In this document: in pieces, positions 16,610 to 25,217 of the stretch
How positions within the stretch are numbered: the first letter of the stretch is position 1
How the letters are laid out: each line of letters opens with the position of its first letter
Position numbers and translations under genes: made by a program
Source: Mesorhizobium ciceri biovar biserrulae WSM1271
Lineage (GTDB): Bacteria; Pseudomonadota; Alphaproteobacteria; Rhizobiales; Rhizobiaceae
NCBI RefSeq assembly: GCF_000185905.1
Contig: NC_014923.1
Coordinates: 4,425,501-4,489,500, forward strand
Length of the DNA stretch: 64,000 nt
Direction: 5' to 3'
Notes under the pieces: model-generated
Told to the model about the DNA's origin: nothing
Seen by the model: the letters and a program-made list of their open reading frames with translations, nothing else
Database searches by the model: none

Positions 16610-16773
16610 CCAATGTCTCTGGGAAAGCGTTGAGTCGGCCCGCACAGTCGCATCATCCGCGCAAAAGCATAGCAAAATCCGGAACGGCGGCGTTTGTCCG
16701 CTCCTGGACAAAACTTGTCCACGCAAAATCCCACCAGCCTGTATGGTCGAGCGCACTGATCGAAGGAGTGGTG

Positions 16774-17133
16774 ATGCGGCGTTTGGTGATGACGACGGCA
16801 ATATCCGCATTCGCCGGTGGCTCCGCGCTGGCGGCGCCGCCTTATGTTGGGACATGGTCTAGCGACAGGCTGAACTGCCACGCGGCTCCCGACATCCAAC
16901 GCGAGACTGTGTTCACAGTGGACCAGGCGTCGCTGTCGTTCCCCGATCTCGGCTGCGAGCAGGCGACATTTCGCAAAAGCTCGACCGGTTGGGTGGTGCA
17001 TGCCAGCCAATGCTACGGTTCCGACCCGTCGATCGAGGAGCCGTTCGCGCGTGTCATCCATATCGTCAGGCATGGGGCCACGCTGCGGTTCACCTGGCCT
17101 GGCTTCGACAGCGGACCGCTCGTCCGCTGTTGA
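16774..17133 (+). CDS. Small secreted hypothetical protein, 119 aa
   Basis: The ATG is preceded by AAGGAG with 5-nt spacing; GTG codons 3 and 6 nt upstream are alternatives. A signal peptide ends near ALAAP (about residue 23). The mature part has four cysteines in LNCHAA, LGCEQA, SQCYGS and the C-terminal VRC. No family is recognised. It is divergent from the secreted pair upstream and convergent with the DUF3592-type gene. Confidence 0.65.
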   Translation: MRRLVMTTAISAFAGGSALAAPPYVGTWSSDRLNCHAAPDIQRETVFTVDQASLSFPDLGCEQATFRKSSTGWVVHASQCYGSDPSIEEPFARVIHIVRHGATLRFTWPGFDSGPLVRC

Positions 17134-17147
17134 AGGCGTCCGGCGCC

Positions 17148-18113
17148 TCAGACCAGGCCGACCAGAAAGGCGGCGCCACCGAGAAAGCCTGCCGAGCAGA
17201 TCCATAACAGCCAGAGCCCCCGTACCCGGCATTCCAGCACCGCCGAGCCGGGGTTGGCGGGGTCATAGTGGACGTCGACCTTGCTGCCTTCGACATACTG
17301 CCGTGCCTGGCCGCCGACGAGGCCGGGCAACGAAGCCGTCACGGTTCCGCCGAAGGTCACACGATCGGCGCTGTAGCGCAGGCCGGCGACGTCATAGGAG
17401 TAGACGATGCGGGATTTGAAGACGGTGCGCCAGCGACCATGGCCAGAATGGTTTCGGAGCGCCTGCAGGCCCGAGTTATCGATGCGGCCGGCAGTGACCG
17501 GCCATTTTGCCGCCTGCTCGGCCAGCGATTTCTGGACGAAGCCCATGCGCAAGGCAAACAGGCCCATGAACAGCAGCAGCGCTCCCGCGCCGAGGTTCTG
17601 CGGCTTGGGCAAATGCGGCCTGATCGCCTCCAGGACGCCGCCGACGGAAAACACCAGAACCAGCGCGCCGACCACCAGCCCGGCCGAGAGCTGGATCATG
17701 AACTTGAAGGCGCCTTCGGGCATGGTGCGCTCGATCACGGCTTTGCTCGGATCGGCCGGATTGTAGAAGACAGTCACCTCCGCGCCGCGGGGAAACTGGG
17801 CAAGGGTTTCGGTGACTTCGAAATTCCCCAAATTCTCCTTCACGCTGTAGCGCGAGCTTTGAAATTTCTTGCCGCCAACCTTGTATTCGAAGGTGATCGC
17901 CGGAAAATTGCGCATTTCGGTGGTATCAGTGCTGTCCGAACCAACGCCCGAGCTTCTGACCTCGCGTGCCTCGACGCGCGACGAGATGATCTTTCCCGGC
18001 GTCGGCAGCCAGCGGCTGAGTGCCTTCACCTCTCGCCATTTCATGAAGGTGATGAACGACAGCGCGCCCGCGACCACGCAGGCAAAGCCGACAAGCATGA
18101 TCTTGAGTTCCAA
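17148..18113 (-). CDS. Membrane protein with two DUF3592-like domains
   Basis: I chose the TTG at 18113, which has GGGGGGAG 5 nt upstream; GTG at 18146 and ATG at 18098 are alternatives. The product is about 321 residues. It has a hydrophobic segment near the N-terminus, two more around its middle (SAGLVVGALVLVFSV and LLLFMGLFALRMGFV) and one at the C-terminus. Two similar soluble parts each end in a YxPADPSKAVIE or YDPANPGSAVLE segment, the typical end of a DUF3592 domain. Its role is unknown. It is convergent with the small secreted gene. Confidence 0.75.
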   Translation of the reverse strand: MELKIMLVGFACVVAGALSFITFMKWREVKALSRWLPTPGKIISSRVEAREVRSSGVGSDSTDTTEMRNFPAITFEYKVGGKKFQSSRYSVKENLGNFEVTETLAQFPRGAEVTVFYNPADPSKAVIERTMPEGAFKFMIQLSAGLVVGALVLVFSVGGVLEAIRPHLPKPQNLGAGALLLFMGLFALRMGFVQKSLAEQAAKWPVTAGRIDNSGLQALRNHSGHGRWRTVFKSRIVYSYDVAGLRYSADRVTFGGTVTASLPGLVGGQARQYVEGSKVDVHYDPANPGSAVLECRVRGLWLLWICSAGFLGGAAFLVGLV

Positions 18114-18231
18114 CTCGTCTCCCCCCAGGAGTGCAGGAACCCGCACATAGACAGCATGGCGGCGGCAATGTCTTGTATTTTCGCAAATCTGAAAAGGCTG
18201 AGCAGCGCAAACGGCAACAGCCCACGCCGCG

Positions 18232-18840
18232 TTATGCAGGCTTCACGGCCAGGAACGTGTTCCATTCTTCGCTATTGCGGCCGACGTTGAAATCGTCCCT
18301 GATGAGGACCAGCCCGGCGCCTTCGAGACGGGCGGCGAAGTCGTCCCTGCGCCAGTAGACCATGTGATATTCGCCTGATGTCTCGCCATCGCCATTGCGC
18401 ATCGAGACGAGAAAGGCGCCGCCCGGGCGCAGCGACCCGGCTATCTTGGCAAGCACCTGGTCGGTCTGGTCGCGAGGCACGTGGATCAGGACGCATAGGG
18501 CAAGGACCGCGTCGTAGGGGCCGCCGAGATCATCGGTGATGAGATCGAGCAACTCGCCATGCTTACCACGCGCGGCCTGCAGCTCGAGAAACCGCTTGGT
18601 GGCGTCGGTGCGCCGAACCTTGACGCCCAAATTTTCCAGAAAATCCGCATCGTATCCGGCTCCGGACCCGACTTCCAAAATCCGGCCACCTGTGCCGGCG
18701 ATTGCCACCAGGCGCTTGAGCGATGCCTGCTCCCTCTCGTTGGGAACATGGCGCACGATGGCATCATATTGTTCCGCATAATCCTCGTAAGCGCTGATCG
18801 TTTGACGGCTCTGTGCCAGAGCCTCCGATGACACACCCAT
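18232..18840 (-). CDS. Class I SAM-dependent methyltransferase
   Basis: I chose the ATG at 18840, which has GGAGG 5 nt upstream; the frame opens at a GTG 42 nt earlier. The 202-residue product has motif I ILEVGSGAGYDADFL for SAM binding, the acidic end of beta2 (VRRTDAT) and the motif II/III region (YDAVLALCVLIHVP, then LRPGGAFLVS). The substrate is not indicated by sequence or neighbours. It lies downstream of a possible small DUF1127-like gene. Confidence 0.8.
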   Translation of the reverse strand: MGVSSEALAQSRQTISAYEDYAEQYDAIVRHVPNEREQASLKRLVAIAGTGGRILEVGSGAGYDADFLENLGVKVRRTDATKRFLELQAARGKHGELLDLITDDLGGPYDAVLALCVLIHVPRDQTDQVLAKIAGSLRPGGAFLVSMRNGDGETSGEYHMVYWRRDDFAARLEGAGLVLIRDDFNVGRNSEEWNTFLAVKPA

Positions 18841-18887
18841 CTTTTCCTCCCATGCGTCCTTGTTGGTCAAAGAGCCAGACACTTTCC

Positions 18888-19028
18888 TCAGCGAATGCTG
18901 CCAGCGGAAGCGTGTCCATCGAGCAATCCGATATCGCGCTTGAAATGGTCCGACAGCGCACGCTGGTCAAGCAGGCCGCGTGAGCGGGTCCTGAAGGGAG
19001 CGGCGAAGAGGTCGAGGACGGCGGACAC
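18888..19028 (-). CDS. Possible small DUF1127-like protein, about 46 aa
   Basis: A short frame from a GTG encodes a peptide ending GLLDQRALSDHFKRDIGLLDG plus eight residues (quoted in parts: LSDHFKRDIGLLDG). The 'SDH..RDIG' pattern resembles the C-terminal half of DUF1127-type proteins. No clear ribosome site precedes the GTG. The frame is open about 45 nt further 5' to a stop overlapping the GH25 gene end, so the true start may be non-canonical, or this may be a remnant. Confidence 0.35.
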   Translation of the reverse strand: MSAVLDLFAAPFRTRSRGLLDQRALSDHFKRDIGLLDGHASAGSIR

Positions 19029-19065
19029 CCGAGAAAGCGAACGACGCCAAGCCTGATAGCTTGTC

Positions 19066-20163
19066 TCAGTTGGCGTCGGCTACCGTCTGCCGGCCCCCGG
19101 CCCAGGCGCGCCATTGCCGTTCGTCGCCATGGAAGACATTGAGGTCTATGCGGCCAGTGACGCCGTGCGACAGGCCGGAGCCGGAATACTGCCAGAACAG
19201 CCATTTGCGGCCGGGATAGACCTTTGACGGATGCTGGGCGACCGCACGCAGCCAAAACGGATAGTCGAGGAATTCGCCCCTGAGATTGTCGCGGTAGAAA
19301 TCGGGCGCGGTGTAGATGATGGGCCGCTGGCCGTAATAGCGCTCCAGCTTGTCCATGAACACCTGCATCTTTTCCAGCACCTTTTCGCGCGACGGCCGCC
19401 GCTTGCAGCTGGACTCGCCGTTCCACTCGACGTCGATCACCGGCGGCAGCGCGCCTTCGACCCTGGGCACGTTGCGGATGAACCAGTCCGCCTGCTCGCC
19501 CGCCGTGCGGCACCAGTAGAAGAAATGGTAGGCGCCGCGCTTCAAGCCGGCGGCGTCGGCGTTGCGCCAGTTTTTCATGAACATCGGATCGAGGTGGTCG
19601 CCACCGTCGGTCGCCTTGATGTAGGCGAAGTTGGCGCCCTGCGCCCGCAGCTTGTCCCAGTTGACGTTGCCTTGCCAACGCGAGACGTCGACGCCGTGCA
19701 CTGCAAGGCGGCGAGGCGAACCCTTGCCGAAATTGATCGGCTTGGCGTCGCGAAAACCGTAACGGGTGAGCGGCCCGGCAAGCATGGCCGGTGCCGCGCG
19801 CGTCAACAGCTTGGGCGGCGACACCAAGGCTGCCGGCTCGACCGGCAGCCCGCCGACATCAGGCACTTGGGGATCAGGCGCATCAGGTGCGGCAAACACC
19901 CCCGTCTCTTCCTCCTCCGCCAAGCCGAACGGGCGCGTTTTTTCCCCCGGACCGTTGTCAGACATGGGAGCCAGTCCGGCCCTTGCCGCCCTGTTGCCCC
20001 TTGCCGCCGAAGCAGCGGCGATCGGTGCCGGCGGCCGGATCACGGAACTGGTGGTCTCGTTGGAGGGTTTCTGCAAATCCAGCGCATCGACGCCGGCCGT
20101 TGACGAGCAGCCGGCAAGGCATAGCGATGCTATCAAAAAACTGACGACGCCCGGAATCCGCAT
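19066..20163 (-). CDS. GH25 family lysozyme-like lipoprotein
   Basis: This 365-residue protein has a lipobox LAGC (Cys19), so it is probably a lipoprotein. A long low-complexity linker rich in Pro, Ala and Gly covers about residues 25-140. The catalytic domain begins at HGVDVSRWQGNVNWDKL and contains IKATDGGDH, AYHFFYW, VIDVEWNG and WLFWQYSG, the conserved GH25 strands with Asp and Glu catalytic residues. GH25 enzymes cleave the MurNAc-GlcNAc bond of peptidoglycan. It may remodel the cell wall, perhaps with the nearby UppP. Confidence 0.88.
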   Translation of the reverse strand: MRIPGVVSFLIASLCLAGCSSTAGVDALDLQKPSNETTSSVIRPPAPIAAASAARGNRAARAGLAPMSDNGPGEKTRPFGLAEEEETGVFAAPDAPDPQVPDVGGLPVEPAALVSPPKLLTRAAPAMLAGPLTRYGFRDAKPINFGKGSPRRLAVHGVDVSRWQGNVNWDKLRAQGANFAYIKATDGGDHLDPMFMKNWRNADAAGLKRGAYHFFYWCRTAGEQADWFIRNVPRVEGALPPVIDVEWNGESSCKRRPSREKVLEKMQVFMDKLERYYGQRPIIYTAPDFYRDNLRGEFLDYPFWLRAVAQHPSKVYPGRKWLFWQYSGSGLSHGVTGRIDLNVFHGDERQWRAWAGGRQTVADAN

Positions 20164-20311
20164 CTGGACCTGTACTCAAAACACAACAGACCGAGGGCGA
20201 AACGACAGCCGACGGACAAACCGGATCAGTTATGAATGAGAAATTACCAATAAAGTTTGAATCAAGTTTTTTTCGCCATACCGCATGCGGGTAAGCGCGG
20301 TGGAAACTGGC

Positions 20312-21100
20312 TCAGGATTTCCTGAAGACGCCGATCATCGGCCCGAGATTCCAGTAGTCGTCTTTGCGGCCGATGGCAGGCGCAAACAGGCTGGATATCG
20401 TGCCGTCGAGGAACAGCGCGTTATCGCAACCGAGCGCGTCGCGGAAAAGCCGGGCGAAGGCATGGAAGGTCACCGTGCCATTCGAAATCGCAAAGACCGC
20501 GACGCCATCCTTTCGCACCCCGACACCGTCGCGGGTTTTCCGCGAAGTGCCGTCGGCCTGGAATTTCGGATGCAGCTTGCCGTCGATCACCAGCATCGGC
20601 CCCGATTGCGTCGCATAGTCGACGGTCGGGCGCCTCTTCACGAAGTCCCTGGTGGCGCGGACCGCGGCCCTGCCGTCGCGTATGTAGAAAATACCGTTTG
20701 GCTGCAGGGAAAAGTTGCCGCTTCCCGAACCCGTTTTCACCGACGCCATCTCCTGGCCGCGCTCGACATAGAGACCGACCGGCGCGAGGTTCGGGTGATA
20801 CATGCCGGCATTGATGCCGAACAGCATCGTGCGCCCGATCGCCTGTTGCGCGGCATGCAGATTGTGCAGCGACTGAAACGGCTTGCCCGCCGCATCCTTC
20901 CAGAACAGCTCGAGCTGATATCGTTTCGGATCGACCTCGCAAACGAGATAGCTGGTCGCCTCGAAGGTGAAGTCCCGGCATGGCGGCAGCGAGACAACCC
21001 ACTGGCCGAACGACGCGCCAAGCGCCGCCACCGACGGCAGCGCCCCCTTGGCCATCGCCAGCAACAGTGGCACCGATTGCAGGAGGGTCAAAAAATCCAT
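20312..21100 (-). CDS. Phosphodiester glycosidase family protein (NAGPA-like)
   Basis: The protein has 262 residues with a hydrophobic N-terminus (LLQSVPLLLAMAKGALP) that may be a signal anchor. The segments GINAGMYHPN, PNGIFYI, QSGPMLVIDGK and CDNALFLDGTISS follow the DUF2233/phosphodiester glycosidase pattern, where the FLDGxxSS loop carries key residues. Family members remove sugars from phosphodiester linkages or act on cell-envelope glycopolymers. The substrate here is unknown. It sits between a GH25 lipoprotein and UppP on the same strand, which hints at an envelope role. Confidence 0.75.
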   Translation of the reverse strand: MDFLTLLQSVPLLLAMAKGALPSVAALGASFGQWVVSLPPCRDFTFEATSYLVCEVDPKRYQLELFWKDAAGKPFQSLHNLHAAQQAIGRTMLFGINAGMYHPNLAPVGLYVERGQEMASVKTGSGSGNFSLQPNGIFYIRDGRAAVRATRDFVKRRPTVDYATQSGPMLVIDGKLHPKFQADGTSRKTRDGVGVRKDGVAVFAISNGTVTFHAFARLFRDALGCDNALFLDGTISSLFAPAIGRKDDYWNLGPMIGVFRKS

Positions 21101-21171
21101 GTGCGTACCGGAATCGAAGTTCGAGGTCCGGTACGGATATAGCCCGTTTCAAGCGATACTGTGGAACTGCC

Positions 21172-22107
21172 TCAGACGAGCCATCCCATGGCGACGCTCG
21201 ACAACAAGACGATGCCGAGCAGGCCGCGATAGATGACGAACGGCCAAGCCGAGAAACGCTCCAGCACGCGCATCAGCCCCCATATGGCGAAGAAGGCGGA
21301 GATCGACGCGACGACCAGCCCGACAGCAAGCACCGACCAGCCATGGGCGTCGAGATGGACCTTGTGCAGTTCCCAGAGTTCCTTGAGGCCGGCGAGCGCG
21401 ATGGCAGGCAGCCCGAGCAGGAACGAGAAGCGCGCCGCTTCGGCCCGCTTGAAGCCGAGCCCCAGTGCCGCTGTCAGGGTCGAGCCCGAGCGCGAGACGC
21501 CGGGGACAAGCGCGCCGATCTGGGCGATACCGACGAGCAGCGCATCGGTCAGCGACGCATCGCCCATGCTGCGCCGGTGACGGGCAAAGATCTCGGCCAG
21601 CGCCAGCAGGATCGCCATGGCGATGCAGGCCCAGCCGATCACCGTCAGGCTACGCAGCGGCGAATTGCAGGCGTTGAGCAGGCCCGACAGCGCAACGCCG
21701 GCGATGACGATGGGGATCGTCGCCAGCACGATCCAGAGCGCCAGCTTGAAATGCCGGTCGGCGAAATCGCGTCGCGCCAGAGCGTCGAGCGATCCAAACA
21801 GGATATCCCTGACGTCGCTCCAGAAATAGCTGACCACCGCGGCAAGGGCCGCAAGCTGCATGGCGGCGGAGAAGGCGGAGCCAGGATCCTGCCAGCCGAG
21901 CACGGCCGGCACGATGCGCATATGGGCAGTCGAGGAAATTGGCAGCAGTTCCGTGATGCCTTGCACCACGCCGAGGAACGCCACCTTGGCGAACCCCAGG
22001 CCGACGAAGCCCGTGTCGAGGCCTTGGGTGCAGATATCGGCCAAAATCGAGTTCCGTGCATGAGAGATCGGAGTTGCGTGGACCAACCATCGGTCAATCC
22101 CGGGCAA
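21172..22107 (-). CDS. uppP: Undecaprenyl-diphosphatase (UppP/BacA)
   Basis: This polytopic membrane protein has the two BacA signatures GITELLPISSTAHM and PGVSRSGSTLTAA, which carry the catalytic Glu, His, Ser and Arg. It recycles undecaprenyl diphosphate to the monophosphate carrier for peptidoglycan and polysaccharide export, and can confer bacitracin resistance. The start is uncertain. The first possible codon is a TTG giving 311 residues, no in-frame ATG lies near the conserved part, and the first 35 residues are not conserved-looking. Rhizobial genomes often carry more than one copy. Confidence 0.88.
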   Translation of the reverse strand: MPGIDRWLVHATPISHARNSILADICTQGLDTGFVGLGFAKVAFLGVVQGITELLPISSTAHMRIVPAVLGWQDPGSAFSAAMQLAALAAVVSYFWSDVRDILFGSLDALARRDFADRHFKLALWIVLATIPIVIAGVALSGLLNACNSPLRSLTVIGWACIAMAILLALAEIFARHRRSMGDASLTDALLVGIAQIGALVPGVSRSGSTLTAALGLGFKRAEAARFSFLLGLPAIALAGLKELWELHKVHLDAHGWSVLAVGLVVASISAFFAIWGLMRVLERFSAWPFVIYRGLLGIVLLSSVAMGWLV

Positions 22108-22233
22108 GCCTTATCGTCATGGGCCGGATAATCAATTTACGGATTTGTAAGCTGGCACGCCGAGGTGCACGCCGTTCGAAAACCGGCCCACCTTGGGGCC
22201 GGCTTGAGGTACACAGGGAAAATCGCAAAGCGA

Positions 22234-22431
22234 CTACGGGCAGAGCCAGAGTTTCTGGCATGTCCTGGCGATCACATGCGCCGGCGGCACTTCGGGCTCA
22301 TCGGTCGAAGGCCGGCGAGCCCGTTCGAGCAGCATGCGCACCTGTTCGGGACGCACACGATCGCGCTCCATCACAAGCAGGACCATCGGATCGCTCAAAA
22401 GCTCGTCCAGGGTGCTGATGCTGTCGTTCAT
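22234..22431 (-). CDS. Small hypothetical protein, 65 aa
   Basis: A GAGGAGA ribosome site precedes the ATG. The product is acidic at the N-terminus (TLDELLSDPMVLLVMERDRV) and has an amphipathic helix with RPEQVRMLLERARR. Similar short proteins with an LLSDPMVxLVMxxDxV pattern are frequent in rhizobia. No function is known. It lies between uppP and the GFA gene on the same strand. Confidence 0.65.
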   Translation of the reverse strand: MNDSISTLDELLSDPMVLLVMERDRVRPEQVRMLLERARRPSTDEPEVPPAHVIARTCQKLWLCP

Positions 22432-22553
22432 CCGTCGTCTCCTCGAATGCCGTACCCGCGACCCTTAAATAGGACGACAAAGATGGCTCGCCAATGACGC
22501 TTTGCCGGCTATCTCGTGTCGATTTGGATTAAATTTTGGCCATGCTTGCGCTC

Positions 22554-22604
22554 TTCCCTTCCCCTGGCGCTGCGCGTCGATCCCACAACAAGGGGAGAAG
22601 GGAA
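22554..22604. repeat. Imperfect inverted repeat downstream of the GFA gene
   Basis: TTCCCTTCCCCT (22554-22565) faces AGGGGAGAAGGGAA (22591-22604), giving a 7-bp plus 5-bp stem with a 2-nt bulge. It resembles part of the CTTCTCCCC..GGGAGAAGG palindromes common between rhizobial genes, also seen at about 52282-52304. It could serve as the terminator of the minus-strand GFA gene, which ends 4 nt away. Confidence 0.45.
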
Positions 22605-22607
22605 AAA

Positions 22608-23006
22608 TTAGCCTGGCGGAGGGGCGCCTTCGTATTTCGGCAGGCCGTCATCAAGCACCAGCCAAGGCTGCTTCGAGGCCGTGAAAATATGCATTTGCGG
22701 CTTGAAAACCGTGGGATCGTCGAGCGAACCGGTGGTGATGCCGATAATGCCTGCGGAATCACGTCGGGAGAACAGCGTTGTGCCGCAGCTCGGGCAAAAG
22801 CCGCGCTTGAGATCCGGTGAAGAGCCTATAGTCGCCAGCGGCCCATCGATCGTCACGTCCTCGATGCGAAACAGCACGCGTGCGTTGAAGGCGGCGCCGA
22901 TCGCCTTCTGGCAAAGCCGGCAGTGGCAGACGCGTTCGTTGATGGGAGCCGCGTCCGCGCGGTAGCGCACCGCCTTGCACAGGCATCCGCCCTCATATCT
23001 TGCCAT
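22608..23006 (-). CDS. GFA/CENP-V fold zinc protein
   Basis: I chose the internal ATG opening MARYEGGCLC because the 21 residues before it are not family-like. The 132-residue product has the zinc-binding cysteines of the GFA family in GGCLCKAVRY, VCHCRLCQKA and GFCPSCGTTLF. Some members were named glutathione-dependent formaldehyde-activating enzymes, but most have unproven functions. A role in formaldehyde metabolism beside the xox locus is tempting but unsupported: the gene is 8 kb away and not co-transcribed. Confidence 0.85.
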   Translation of the reverse strand: MARYEGGCLCKAVRYRADAAPINERVCHCRLCQKAIGAAFNARVLFRIEDVTIDGPLATIGSSPDLKRGFCPSCGTTLFSRRDSAGIIGITTGSLDDPTVFKPQMHIFTASKQPWLVLDDGLPKYEGAPPPG

Positions 23007-23193
23007 TGTCTGGATCCACTGGTGGGAGAGAATAGGCGCGCAACGTATCGGCGGGGCCGATTGGGTCAATTGAAAAGCTTTGATGCAATGTCATCGCTTG
23101 TGCTGATGCGAGTTGGGATGAAGCCATGACGCCGAAAGCCGTCATGGAGCCACGGAATGCCGGCTGCCCGCCAACAGCCGGCGGTTTTGGCGT

Positions 23194-24150
23194 TCACTCC
23201 ATTTCGCCGACGACCTCGTCCCAGGTCTTGACCTTGGTCTGGCCGTTTAGGAACGGCAGCGCGGCGGCCGTCAGCTCCGGGGCGAAGAAGACATCGTAGT
23301 GGGTGCGGTTGGGCAGGATCGCCAGGCGGTTCTGCGACAAGTTCTCGCGCATCCAGCCGGCGTCCTTCAGTCCGCCGCCGAGCATCTGATAGAACTTGAT
23401 CTCGTGTTCGGGCTTATACATATCGCTGTCGCCATAGACCAGCATGACAGGCATCTTCAGCTTGGCGACATCGGCCGAGTAATCGCGGTTCTGACGCATG
23501 AAGCCGCCCAGCGCATCGAGGAGCTTCGGGAACTCCTCCGGATGCGGCGCCACCGCGACGTAGGATTTGTACATCGGCGTGTCCTTCATGAACTCAGCCG
23601 CGGCTGCGCTCACCTGTGCCTGCTGCGGACGCATCTCGTCATAGAAGCCGTCCGTGGCGTAGCCGGTCGATACCAGGACGAGGCGGCGCACCGCTTCGGG
23701 ATGCTGGACGGCCATGCGGAAGGCGACGCCGCCGCCTAGCGAATAGCCCATGACATCGACCTGGCTGTAACCGAGCGCCTTGACGATGGCGGCCATGTCG
23801 TCGCCCATCGCCTCCACGGTGAATGGTCGGTCACCCAGCGCGGTGCGGCCGTGACCCTGCAGGTCGACGCCGATGACGGTGCGGTTTTCGGCAAGTTTCG
23901 GCAGGATCGGCGCGAACATATCCGTGGTGCCAAGACCACCATGCAGCAGAAGCAGCGGCTCGCCCTTGCCATAGATTGCATAGTAGTAGTTCAGGCCGTT
24001 GATCGTCAGAAGGCCGGACTTTTCCGGCTTCGGCAGTGCATTCGTTTCAGTCGTCCTGGCAGGTTTTGTCTCCTCTGCATTGGTGATGCCCGGGCAGGCA
24101 AGCAGTGCTGCGGCCGAAGCAAAAATGGCGAAAAACAGGGTTTTGAACAT
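23194..24150 (-). CDS. Exported alpha/beta hydrolase
   Basis: The ATG opening MFKTLFFAIF follows AGGAGAGGAG. The frame is open 267 nt upstream, but that is the shadow of the SRPBCC gene. The 318-residue product has a signal peptide ending near TNA (about residue 24), an oxyanion HGG motif (LLLHGGLG), the nucleophile elbow GYSLGGG, an acid in VYGDSD and a C-terminal His in PNRTHYD. It is likely a periplasmic esterase or hydrolase; the substrate is unknown. It lies 40 nt downstream of the SRPBCC gene on the same strand. Confidence 0.85.
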   Translation of the reverse strand: MFKTLFFAIFASAAALLACPGITNAEETKPARTTETNALPKPEKSGLLTINGLNYYYAIYGKGEPLLLLHGGLGTTDMFAPILPKLAENRTVIGVDLQGHGRTALGDRPFTVEAMGDDMAAIVKALGYSQVDVMGYSLGGGVAFRMAVQHPEAVRRLVLVSTGYATDGFYDEMRPQQAQVSAAAAEFMKDTPMYKSYVAVAPHPEEFPKLLDALGGFMRQNRDYSADVAKLKMPVMLVYGDSDMYKPEHEIKFYQMLGGGLKDAGWMRENLSQNRLAILPNRTHYDVFFAPELTAAALPFLNGQTKVKTWDEVVGEME

Positions 24151-24190
24151 ATCGATCTCCTCTCCTGTCGATATCAAGGCGTTATGCGGA

Positions 24191-24580
24191 TCAAAGCGTT
24201 TTGGCGAGTTCTTCGAGCTGGTCGGCGCACTGTCCCCAGCCCTCGTGGAACCCCATCTTCTCATGCTGTTCGCGGTCGGCGACGCTCCAGTGCCTGACCC
24301 GAGCGGTGAGGACGATCTTCCTGCCGGCAACGACTTCGAGGAAGACACCTGGGTTGGGGAACTCGTTGCCGTCCGGGCTGGCCATGACGACAAGGCTCGA
24401 GCCACCGGCGCGCACATCCATCTCCGCGCGCGGCGTCGTCCACGGTTTTGGAGAGAACCAGCGCGTGATCAGTTTCGGATCGGTCCAGCAGCGATAGACG
24501 TTCTCGCGCGGCGCATCGATGATGCGGGCGAGAACCAGTTCGCGGTCGTTGGTGGGGGCGATGTCGAGCTTGGTGGTCAT
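24191..24580 (-). CDS. SRPBCC (AHSA1-like) protein with an apparent internal deletion
   Basis: The ATG opens MTTKLDIAPTNDREL. The 129-residue product has the normal N-terminal half of this family (IDAPRENVYRCWTDPKLITRWF and VFLEVVAGRKIVLT) and the normal C-terminal half (ARVRHWSVADREQHEKMGFHEGWG). The central strand block is missing: in relatives I recall about 30 residues (a TDAYTEGW..KPFMT..TF..GGKTRYT region) lie between LT and ARVRHW. The junction falls near 24304 and the frame is kept. The core of the ligand-binding sheet should be affected, so it may be non-functional. Confidence 0.75.
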   Translation of the reverse strand: MTTKLDIAPTNDRELVLARIIDAPRENVYRCWTDPKLITRWFSPKPWTTPRAEMDVRAGGSSLVVMASPDGNEFPNPGVFLEVVAGRKIVLTARVRHWSVADREQHEKMGFHEGWGQCADQLEELAKTL

Positions 24581-24771
24581 GATGGCGTCCTGCGTTTGAT
24601 CTGGCTTCCGTCCCAAGGACGAGCCGATGAACCGCAAGCCGACATCGGCCAGCGAAAATTTTGCGACACCGTTTCGATTGACCCACTCACCTTCGTCATC
24701 CACGGGCGGAGCAGGAACGCAGCTCCGTCGCGGAGACCCGAGGATGACGAAGTGATCGATGGGCCAAAGCC

Positions 24772-25020
24772 TCAGTGGCGCTTGGCTTGCACCAGATAGG
24801 CCTCGATCTCGGTCTCGCCGAGCCACTTTGCCGCTTCCAGCCGGTGCAGGCCTTCGACGAGGATGTGGCGCTTGCCGTCATGGCGGACCTGGATCGGCGT
24901 CTTCATGCCGTTCTCCAGAATGTCCTCGGCGAGATGGCGGACGGTCTCGGGATGCAGCGTTTTCTTGCGCGCCGTCGGCACGTAGATCTCGTCGACCTTG
25001 ACCTTTTGCACTCTGAGCAT
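24772..25020 (-). CDS. Stand-alone ParB N-terminal domain protein, 82 aa
   Basis: The whole protein is one ParB/Srx-type domain: VDEIYVPTARKKTLHPETVRHLAEDI, then TPIQVRHDGKRHILVEGLHRLEAAKWLGETEIEAYLV (both only partly quoted as motifs PTARKKTLHPETV and ILVEGLHRLEAAK). No DNA-binding helix-turn-helix or partner parA is present, so it is not a partition protein. Related single domains may be nucleotide-binding regulators. The end of the gene is 192 nt upstream of the SRPBCC start. Confidence 0.8.
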   Translation of the reverse strand: MLRVQKVKVDEIYVPTARKKTLHPETVRHLAEDILENGMKTPIQVRHDGKRHILVEGLHRLEAAKWLGETEIEAYLVQAKRH

Positions 25021-25217
25021 GCCGACCCCCGTGGCGGAAACGCCGCCACCCCTGAGATAGTCCGTTTGATGGAGGTGGCCAAGGGTGCGGCTAACGAATA
25101 CGAAGTCCGGAGGCCATTCTCGGTTCGAAGATGCCAGGGACAGCAGATCGTTTGCCTGTCGTCGCGCGTTTCGATATTGCGTCTGCGCGATCGTCGAGGG
25201 CCACGGAGCAAATCCCC

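Noticed and set aside
18764..19678. 304-codon minus-strand frame across the GH25 and methyltransferase genes
   Set aside because: It is out of frame with both recognisable genes, and its sequence is arginine-rich low-complexity translation.
22608..23006. GFA-fold protein as the formaldehyde enzyme of the methanol pathway
   Set aside because: Most GFA proteins have no proven formaldehyde activity, and the gene is 8 kb away and not linked to the xox operon.
24772..25020. ParB domain as part of a replicon partition system
   Set aside because: There is no helix-turn-helix, no parA partner and no parS-like repeats; only the N-terminal domain is present.
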